Part shown: in pieces, positions 5,312 through 10,550 of the stretch
How the letters are laid out: each line of letters begins with the position of its first letter
How positions within the stretch are numbered: the stretch's first letter is position 1
NCBI GenBank assembly: GCA_949284665.1
Contig: CASDWR010000044.1
Coordinates: 1-10,550, forward strand
DNA length: 10,550 bases
Origin: an uncultured Rikenellaceae bacterium
GTDB taxonomy: Bacteria > Bacteroidota > Bacteroidia > Bacteroidales > Rikenellaceae
Direction of reading: 5' to 3'
Translations under genes and position numbers: made by a program
The notes under the pieces: generated by a model
Database searches by the model: none
The model's input: only the letters and a program-made list of their open reading frames with translations
Told to the model about the DNA's origin: nothing

Positions 5312-6976
5312 ATGACGACCATCTTCATCTATACGATCATTACAATACTCCTCACTGGATGGCAACTGGCATTATCGGATCTGCCGACCTTGTATGGAAC
5401 GACACTGTCGACAGGAGCATTCAAGGGGCGATCATTACGATTCGGAGCATTGGCCATTACACTTGTCATCATTTTACTGCTGACGATGCAATCCTCCGCT
5501 CCCGAAGAGGCTATCGTCGAAACATTCGGCATCTTTTCACAGGAAGCCATCCTGGCGGTCGGGATTGCCGCATTCATCGCCGCAGCCATCACACTACATA
5601 TCTGTCGTTTCTCCTCGGCAAGTTATGCATTGATCGGAGCGTTTTTCGGATGGAAACTGACGACCGGCAGTACTGCCGAATGGGGAGACATGCTGCGATA
5701 TATCGGTTCATGGCTTTCCGCCCCGATACTTACGGCCCTCCTTGCTGCCGCCTTTTACAAGCTGTATGGGTTCCTGTTGCCAAGGCGCGAAATACACCTT
5801 GTCAGACAGGCATATCATCAACGGAATATCCTGGCCGTCGGGCTCCTGCTTCTCTCCATTATATTCATCTTCAACAGCGGCACATTGCTCACGCTGTTCG
5901 TCGACTACTGCGCCTCTTCATCAATCCTGCGGCTTGCCATTCCTGCCATTGTCATCATCATACTGTTTTTCCTGTTGCAAGAAAACCTCTCGATACGGGC
6001 TGCAAGAATGGCCGACAGAGAGTTCGACCTCTCTTCGCAGACGTTGATCGCTGTGATCTACGCGACAATCCTTACCTTGACTTTTTTTTCATTCGACGTT
6101 CCGGTTCGTTCGATCGGACTGGTTCCTACCCCATTATCGATTGTTTCCCTGATCCTCTGTGGAATATTCGGCATAGGCATTGTACGGGGCAGAGAGACTA
6201 TCGAACGTGGCACCATGCTTCGGTCAATATCCGGCATCGCGCTCTCACCGATCGTGGGGGTACTTGCCGGATACTGTTTCTGTACACTGCTCAATGCCGG
6301 CACACCGGATGCCGATATTCGACTCGTACCCAACCGAAACATTACCGCAACTTTGCTGATCCTCTGCGCCACACTGCTTGTCGTACTGTTGATCGTCTAC
6401 GTAAGTCACCAGCAACGTCGAAAAACCATTGCCGAACAGATCGCCTCATCGCGGCAACAACAACTCTATGAAAACCAGAAAGCCCTCAACACCCTCGAGG
6501 TCAAAGCAATCCTCGCAGAGAACCAAAGCCTTCTGAACAAACTGGAACTGAAAAGAAAAGAACTTGTCAACGTAGCTCTCAACATCAGCGAACAAAAAGA
6601 GTTTCTCGAAACCGTTTATAACCGGATCAAACGACTCCGCACCATCGAGAACCCGGAAGAAAAAGAACGCGATATCGACGATTTGCAACAGACACTGTGT
6701 CAAAGAATGGCTTTTACACAAGAAATAGACAGCTTCTACACTCAGGCAGAAATTTTGCACAAAGATTTCGGAATCAGACTCACGGAAGCATTTCCGAATC
6801 TGACGGAACAGGAACGGAGATTAACCACATTGTTGCGTTTGGGTTTCTCCACAAAATACATAGCCACATTAATGAACATTTCACCGAAAAGCGTAGAGAT
6901 CAGCCGATACAGACTTCGGTCGAAATTGGGCCTCAAACGAAGCGACAACCTGACACAATTCATAAAATCGATATGA
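5312..6976 (+). CDS. PiT-like membrane domain fused to LuxR-type HTH regulator
   Basis: The 554-aa protein combines two unrelated parts. Residues about 1-365 are hydrophobic, with roughly 10-11 membrane segments, and follow the PiT (SLC20-type) phosphate transporter layout: a first signature region (SDLPTLYGTTLSTGAF, 22-37), SSASYALIGAFFGWKL (101-116) where PiT has STTHALVGALIG, a second signature region (SFDVPVRSIG, 260-269), and GIGIVRGRETIERGTML (287-303), matching the GLATWG-type helix. The conserved PiT residues are altered: GxND-xAN reads xxSD-xPT and HGxND reads FFSFD, keeping only the Asp, and TTH is ASY. Residues about 366-480 are a charged, Leu-rich coiled-coil region. Residues about 496-554 are a LuxR/GerE-type HTH (LTEQERRLTTLLRLG, ISPKSVEISRYRLRSKLGL), as in Bacteroidota TPR-HTH regulators. 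The likely role is a membrane-bound one-component regulator sensing phosphate or a related anion; residual transport is possible. One continuous frame, no sign of frameshift. Confidence 0.82.
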   Translation: MTTIFIYTIITILLTGWQLALSDLPTLYGTTLSTGAFKGRSLRFGALAITLVIILLLTMQSSAPEEAIVETFGIFSQEAILAVGIAAFIAAAITLHICRFSSASYALIGAFFGWKLTTGSTAEWGDMLRYIGSWLSAPILTALLAAAFYKLYGFLLPRREIHLVRQAYHQRNILAVGLLLLSIIFIFNSGTLLTLFVDYCASSSILRLAIPAIVIIILFFLLQENLSIRAARMADREFDLSSQTLIAVIYATILTLTFFSFDVPVRSIGLVPTPLSIVSLILCGIFGIGIVRGRETIERGTMLRSISGIALSPIVGVLAGYCFCTLLNAGTPDADIRLVPNRNITATLLILCATLLVVLLIVYVSHQQRRKTIAEQIASSRQQQLYENQKALNTLEVKAILAENQSLLNKLELKRKELVNVALNISEQKEFLETVYNRIKRLRTIENPEEKERDIDDLQQTLCQRMAFTQEIDSFYTQAEILHKDFGIRLTEAFPNLTEQERRLTTLLRLGFSTKYIATLMNISPKSVEISRYRLRSKLGLKRSDNLTQFIKSI

Positions 6977-6977
6977 C

Positions 6978-6997
6978 AATCTTTGTTTAACTTAAAC
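6978..6997 (+). promoter_or_regulatory. Candidate -7-like box and dyad before the porin
   Basis: AATCTTTG (6978-6985) is one base off the -7 consensus TAnnTTTG. It runs directly into the perfect dyad GTTTAA-C-TTAAAC (6985-6997). The dyad lies 10 nt before the porin start codon and resembles GTTTAACCGAAAC upstream of DUF47. It could give the porin an extra regulated promoter or operator within the operon. Confidence 0.35.
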
Positions 6998-7007
6998 TTA
7001 CTCTACC

Positions 7008-8393
7008 ATGAAAAGAACAACTTCCATTCTTGCAATCTTACTGCTGGCCATCCCGATGGCCCAAGTCCAGGGACAAGATGATGCCCCGGTGAAGTACAAT
7101 CAGTACGGAGTAGCCGTACAGTCCGATCCGTTGACGGTGGAAGCTCAAGACGGCATTTTGGTCATGGAATCCAAAAAATCGGATTATAAAATGTGGTTCG
7201 ATATTCGCGTTCAGGCGGACGGGGCCGTTTTCTTCGGTGCCGATGAAGACTACGACCCCATCGGCAACGGGGCATCGATTCGTCGTGCCCGTTTTGCCAT
7301 CAAAACCCAACTCAACAAAGACTGGTATGGAGAAATCGATACGGACTTCACGGACGGGGTTTTCGAATTGAAAGACGCCATTATCCGATATGACGGGATC
7401 AAAAATCTTCAGCTTCAGGTCGGGAACTTCAAGGAGAACTTTTCGATGCAACGCAACACTACTTCGCGTTATTTGCAATTCATCGAACGTCCGATGGTAA
7501 CGGAACTGGCTCCTTCCCGTCATCTGGGTTTCAATGCAAAATACGCGATACCCTGGCTTTACGCTTCGGCAGGAGTATTTTTCCAGGAGATCAAAGACCT
7601 CGAGTTGTTGACTTACGTACAGGACAACAACAAAGATTACGGGCGCTGTACAGGGCACTCCTTTACAGGGAAAGTTGCCTTTCGGCCTCTCTACAAAATG
7701 GATGATGCAGGTTTGCATATTGGAGCTGCCGTCTCCTATCGCACCCCGAAATCGAGTGTCGATCCGAGCGACTGGGGAGGCACCCGAATCAGCACCCGCA
7801 ACTCCACCTCGATCAACAGGAAAAAATACCTCGATACCGACGTGATCCCTAATGTACATTACGACCTGGTTTATACGTTCGAACTGGCAGGGCACTACAA
7901 AGGTTTGCGTGCCGAAGCTGCTTATCTCGGCAACGACACTCATATCCGCGACGATGCACCCGCCACACAAAACAAAGAGACCAAACATTTCTGGGGTTGG
8001 TACGCACAGGCAGGTTACCTGCTCTTCGGCGGTCAACAACGATATGATGCCGGCGGCGGCAAATACACCCGTGTTGAACGAGGCCGCGACTGGGGCGACA
8101 TCGAACTCTGCGCCCGTTATGAATACTTCACGCTCAACAGTAAGGACATTTATGGCGGTTCGGCCGAAGCATATACCGTAGGCCTCAACTACTATATCAA
8201 CAACAACGTAAAAGTGATGCTCAACTACCAGTACAACAACAACGACCGTTATGCAAACGGTAAGGGCAAACTTTTCGTAGGTCACGATGCCGCCGGAAAT
8301 CCGACGAAAGATCCGACAAAAGTTGTTGAAGCCAAAGGGAAAGCCGGCGTAGACTACAACATGTTGGCCATCCGGTTTGAAATAGACTTCTGA
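7008..8393 (+). CDS. OprO/OprP-like phosphate-selective porin (Porin_O_P)
   Basis: The 461-aa protein has a signal peptide (residues 1 to about 22, MKRTTSILAILLLAIPMAQ, cleaved near VQG-Q). It then shows the beta-barrel pattern of the Porin_O_P family: IRRARFAIKTQLNKDWYGEI (91-110), a strand with LKDAIIRYDG (121-130) and LQVGNFKENFSMQ (136-148), the best conserved block, then TSRYLQFIERP (152-162). It ends in EIDF, with a terminal Phe typical of barrels folded by the BAM machinery. Family members form trimeric outer-membrane channels that pass phosphate or pyrophosphate; substrate choice cannot be read safely from Bacteroidota members. It starts 31 nt after the PiT-HTH gene, so it is probably co-transcribed with it. 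This supports a phosphate-uptake reading of the cluster. The gene ends in tandem stops TGA TAA, followed by a hairpin. Confidence 0.9.
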   Translation: MKRTTSILAILLLAIPMAQVQGQDDAPVKYNQYGVAVQSDPLTVEAQDGILVMESKKSDYKMWFDIRVQADGAVFFGADEDYDPIGNGASIRRARFAIKTQLNKDWYGEIDTDFTDGVFELKDAIIRYDGIKNLQLQVGNFKENFSMQRNTTSRYLQFIERPMVTELAPSRHLGFNAKYAIPWLYASAGVFFQEIKDLELLTYVQDNNKDYGRCTGHSFTGKVAFRPLYKMDDAGLHIGAAVSYRTPKSSVDPSDWGGTRISTRNSTSINRKKYLDTDVIPNVHYDLVYTFELAGHYKGLRAEAAYLGNDTHIRDDAPATQNKETKHFWGWYAQAGYLLFGGQQRYDAGGGKYTRVERGRDWGDIELCARYEYFTLNSKDIYGGSAEAYTVGLNYYINNNVKVMLNYQYNNNDRYANGKGKLFVGHDAAGNPTKDPTKVVEAKGKAGVDYNMLAIRFEIDF

Positions 8394-8410
8394 TAAAACT
8401 CTCCTGCAAA

Positions 8411-8447
8411 CGGTCGGGGAAAGGATTCCATTCCCTTTCCCGATCCG
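8411..8447 (+). other. Intercistronic hairpin between porin and lipoprotein genes
   Basis: CGG-TCGGG-AAAGG (8411-8424, one bulged G) pairs with CC-TTTCCCGA-CCG (8434-8447, one bulged T) around a roughly 9-nt loop. No U-tract follows, so it is unlikely to be a full terminator. It may stabilise the porin part of the mRNA or reduce read-through, giving more porin than lipoprotein. Confidence 0.5.
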
Positions 8448-8493
8448 GAAATGCGTTTGTTCCCAAAACACATTCAAACAAATCGACAAAACC

Positions 8494-9771
8494 ATGAAAA
8501 AGACATTATTGGCCCTTCTTTTGATGGCATTCTCATTTACCTCCTGCCTCAAAGACGAACCGTACGGATATGCAAGTCTCAGCGAAATATCCAATACGAT
8601 GGCTTTTACCGCGAATGACGACGTAACCGTTACGGCCACCGTTACGGCAATCGTACCCATTACATCCGTCGTACTCAAATATCAGGTAGCCGGCGGTACG
8701 GAACAGTCGATTCCCATGACTGCTTCCGGTTCGACCTATACTGCCGTAATTCCGGCACAGGCCCTGGATACGGAAGTCACCTATTACATCGAGGCGACCA
8801 CCGCCGAAGGAGTCATTGCATCTGCCCCCATAAGCTATGTCGTAGGAGCTGTTCCCATCGATTACAGCGGATTGTCGTTGAACGAACTCAACGGTAACGA
8901 CAAGTTCATCGAACTCTTCAACAACGGTACGACCGACATACCGATCTCCGGTGTCTATATTGAAAAAGACGGGGAAAAGAACTGGACGGCTCCCAACATT
9001 ACTCTTGCTGCAGGCGAATATCTGTTGCTTTACAGCGAGGACGTGGTAACCGAACATCCCGACCACTCGGCCGACCTGATCTTTTCCTCGGGACTTTCTG
9101 CGAAAAAGGCGGTCCGCGTGCAACTTTTCTCTCCGACGGGTACGAGTATCGACGACTTCAACCTTGTCAATTATTCCACCCCTGCCCCCGCTTCCTACAG
9201 CCGCTGGCCTAACGGCAACGGTCCGTGGGTATATGCCGATGCCACACCAGGCGCAATGAATGCCGCTGGTACGGAAGCTGTAAGCGGTCTTGAAGGAGCT
9301 GTCGTAGGCAACAAGAAAAAGGTCGTATTGAACGAACTTGACTCGAACAACAAATTCTTCGAACTCTACAATGCCGGCACGGAAGCGATCGATCTTACCG
9401 GCTACTATATCGAAAAAGACGAAGAGCGGAACTGGACGGCTCCCAGCATCACCCTTGCTGCCGGTGATTATCTGTTACTTTACAGCGAAGATGTCGCAGC
9501 CGATCATCCATCCCAACCCGCCGATCTGATTTTCTCGTCCGGATTCTCGGGCAAAAAGAGTGTCTCGATAGTTTTGTTCGATCCTGCGGGCACCTCGGTG
9601 GACTCTTTTATCCGTGGAGAAAAAGGCACGGGTTGGGGGAACCAGTCCATGCCGGAAGACAAATCACACTCATTCTCCCGCGTACCGAACGGCAGTGGCG
9701 AATGGGCCTATGCGGATTCCACCCCGGACGCTGAGAACGGGGCCAAAACAGGCGATATCGTATGGAATTGA
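8494..9771 (+). CDS. Surface lipoprotein with Ig-like and two lamin-tail domains
   Basis: The 425-aa product has a lipoprotein signal peptide with lipobox FTSC (lipid on Cys18). The next residues, L-K-D-E-P, resemble the Bacteroidota lipoprotein export signal (K followed by two acidic residues), so the mature protein probably faces outside. Residues about 40-118 form an Ig/Fn3-like beta domain (TVTATVTAIVPITSVVLKYQ, then TYYIEATTAEG). Two lamin-tail domains follow, at about 126-255 and 276-412. Their shared blocks include NELNGNDKFIELFNNG and NELDSNNKFFELYNAG, YIEKD, NWTAP, ITLAAG, YLLLYSEDV and ADLIFSSG, repeating every 150 residues. Lamin-tail domains in secreted bacterial proteins are thought to bind or anchor, often beside CotH or nuclease domains; no enzyme domain is present here. 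Its position after the porin suggests an outer-membrane accessory role in the phosphate cluster, but the ligand is unknown. Confidence 0.85.
   Translation: MKKTLLALLLMAFSFTSCLKDEPYGYASLSEISNTMAFTANDDVTVTATVTAIVPITSVVLKYQVAGGTEQSIPMTASGSTYTAVIPAQALDTEVTYYIEATTAEGVIASAPISYVVGAVPIDYSGLSLNELNGNDKFIELFNNGTTDIPISGVYIEKDGEKNWTAPNITLAAGEYLLLYSEDVVTEHPDHSADLIFSSGLSAKKAVRVQLFSPTGTSIDDFNLVNYSTPAPASYSRWPNGNGPWVYADATPGAMNAAGTEAVSGLEGAVVGNKKKVVLNELDSNNKFFELYNAGTEAIDLTGYYIEKDEERNWTAPSITLAAGDYLLLYSEDVAADHPSQPADLIFSSGFSGKKSVSIVLFDPAGTSVDSFIRGEKGTGWGNQSMPEDKSHSFSRVPNGSGEWAYADSTPDAENGAKTGDIVWN
8881..9580 (+). repeat. Internal tandem duplication of the lamin-tail unit (450-bp period)
   Basis: About 250 bp beginning near 8881 recur near 9331, exactly 450 bp (150 codons) later, with long near-identical runs such as AACTGGACGGCTCCCA followed by a matching Ala/Gly-rich block. 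Identity is visible at the DNA level and not only in the protein, which points to a gene-internal duplication that has since diverged, mostly at third codon positions and in the loops. Confidence 0.75.
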
Positions 9772-9818
9772 TCGCGTTCTCGACTACTTGGAGCAACGTT
9801 TAATGAAATAACAAGGAA

Positions 9819-9859
9819 GGAGGGCGGCGAGATCTTTTCAAACGGCATGGCCGTCCTCC
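9819..9859 (+). terminator. Hairpin between the lipoprotein and CYTH-like genes
   Basis: GGAGGGCGGC (9819-9828) pairs with GCCGTCCTCC (9850-9859) in a 10-bp stem with one G-U pair and a 21-nt loop. It is followed by TTACTATTG rather than a U-tract, so it is a weak terminator or attenuator at best. Transcription of the next gene may continue through it. Confidence 0.45.
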
Positions 9860-9895
9860 CTTACTATTGAAATAATTTAGAAACTTACAGACACA

Positions 9896-10550
9896 ATGAG
9901 TAAAGAGAAACTGGAAATCGGTGCGATTTCCAAACCCAGATTCGAGTTCCGTTCGTTCGGACAATGTTTTTGTGAAGCCCATAAACGAATGGCTCGCTTG
10001 TCGGTTCCCGTTCCGGAAAAGGTATGGGAACGAAATAGCGATGAAATCTACATTATCTCCCGCAAGAATGACATCAACAATACCAAAATTCGCGATGGGA
10101 AAATGGATATCAAGACCTTCGTACAGACCGTAGACGGACTCGAACAATGGAATCCGTTGATGAAAGGTGAGTTCCCCATTTCGGCCGACGTACTTCGCAA
10201 AGAGGTTTTCCCGGCTTTCATGGTGGAAATGCCCGCACTGACCAAAGATGTCTACACGTATGACGAATTTATCGCAATGGTAGAGGCCAATCCTGATCTG
10301 GCAGCCGTCAGAGTTCACAAGCAACGTTTCGGCTACATGGTAAACGATACGATCTGCGAAGTGGGCAACGTCCTGATCAACGGAGCCAAAGTGGTGACCA
10401 TCAATTCCGAATCAACCGAAATCGAAGACATAAAAAAGACGATCAAGGATGTCGGACTGGAAGGGGTGGAAAACATCAACTATCTTCAGGCCATCAAACG
10501 TGTCATCGGATTCAGCAGCAAGCCATTGGCAAATGAAACTTTATGTAAAA
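9896..10550 (+). CDS. CYTH/triphosphate-tunnel-like protein (3' partial)
   Basis: The frame starts at the ATG at 9896 and stays open to the window edge, giving 218 residues. It has no signal peptide or membrane segment, so it should be cytoplasmic. Charged residues alternate along predicted strands: RFEFRSFG (15-22), DEIYIISR (49-56), TKIRDGKMDIK (63-73), GLEQWNPLMKGEFPI (81-95), VRVHKQRFGY (138-147) and ICEVGNV (153-159), ending with NINYLQAIKRVIGF (193-206). This arrangement is what I expect of CYTH or triphosphate-tunnel proteins, which act on triphosphates, polyphosphate or make cAMP, although the classic N-terminal ExExK is not clear. That family call is an inference from pattern alone. 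The start lies 124 nt after the lipoprotein stop, behind a hairpin. A role in polyphosphate or triphosphate chemistry would fit the cluster. Confidence 0.7.
   Translation, partial: MSKEKLEIGAISKPRFEFRSFGQCFCEAHKRMARLSVPVPEKVWERNSDEIYIISRKNDINNTKIRDGKMDIKTFVQTVDGLEQWNPLMKGEFPISADVLRKEVFPAFMVEMPALTKDVYTYDEFIAMVEANPDLAAVRVHKQRFGYMVNDTICEVGNVLINGAKVVTINSESTEIEDIKKTIKDVGLEGVENINYLQAIKRVIGFSSKPLANETLCK

Noticed and set aside
5359..6471. 370-codon + frame inside the PiT-HTH gene
   Set aside because: It is rich in His, Arg and Cys with no hydrophobic periodicity. The 5312-6976 frame gives a coherent membrane domain plus HTH, so this is an out-of-frame shadow.
7038..8678. Long minus-strand frame (546 codons) opposite the porin
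   Set aside because: It lies antisense to a porin with a clear signal peptide, family motifs and terminal Phe. Its translation shows no domain and mirrors the codon pattern of the real gene.
8881..9580. The 450-bp direct repeat considered as an assembly artefact or insertion element
   Set aside because: The copies have diverged at many positions and stay in frame as two complete lamin-tail domains, which fits an old intragenic duplication.
1..10550. CRISPR arrays, insertion sequences, integrases and phage genes
   Set aside because: No regularly spaced short repeats, transposase motifs or phage-like genes were seen on either strand.

Overview
The window looks like a chromosomal segment of a gut-type Bacteroidota, probably Bacteroidales and perhaps near Alistipes (this rank is inference). 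The signs are three exact copies of the Bacteroidota -7 promoter box (TATCTTTG), start codons without clear Shine-Dalgarno sequences, a Porin_O_P outer-membrane channel, a lipoprotein with a surface-export-like signal (C-L-K-D-E), and a LuxR-type HTH of the kind common in Bacteroidota regulators.

Layout. 1-141 is the basic C-terminal tail of a + strand gene that begins outside the window. 211-2286 (-) encodes a secreted two-domain protein: a DUF4886/SGNH-like domain that appears to have lost its catalytic residues, followed by an intact-looking CE15 glucuronoyl-esterase-like domain. 2287-2978 has no gene I can support; it holds the CE15 gene's promoter and leader hairpin, a perfect 16-bp palindrome, and the terminator of a tRNA-Leu(UAA) gene (2979-3064, -). 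The tRNA promoter diverges from that of an MscS channel gene (3310-4212, +), which is closed by a 19-bp terminator hairpin.

From about 4519 to the right edge lies a + strand cluster that appears to concern phosphate: a PhoU-like DUF47 protein (4606-5259); an unusual 554-aa protein joining a degenerate PiT phosphate-transporter membrane domain to a cytoplasmic coiled coil and a LuxR-type DNA-binding domain (5312-6976); a phosphate-selective-porin family (OprO/OprP-like) protein (7008-8393); a predicted surface lipoprotein with two lamin-tail domains (8494-9771); and the start of a CYTH/triphosphate-tunnel-like protein (9896 to the edge).

The most interesting item is the PiT-HTH fusion. In ordinary genomes DUF47 sits beside a working PiT transporter. 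Here its partner keeps the PiT fold but has lost most signature substrate-binding residues and has gained a DNA-binding tail. The simplest reading is a membrane-bound one-component sensor (a 'transceptor') that may control the porin, the lipoprotein and the triphosphate-tunnel protein downstream. A related GTTTAAC-type dyad upstream of DUF47 and upstream of the porin is a candidate operator. All functional statements are from sequence reading and family knowledge; none has been tested here.
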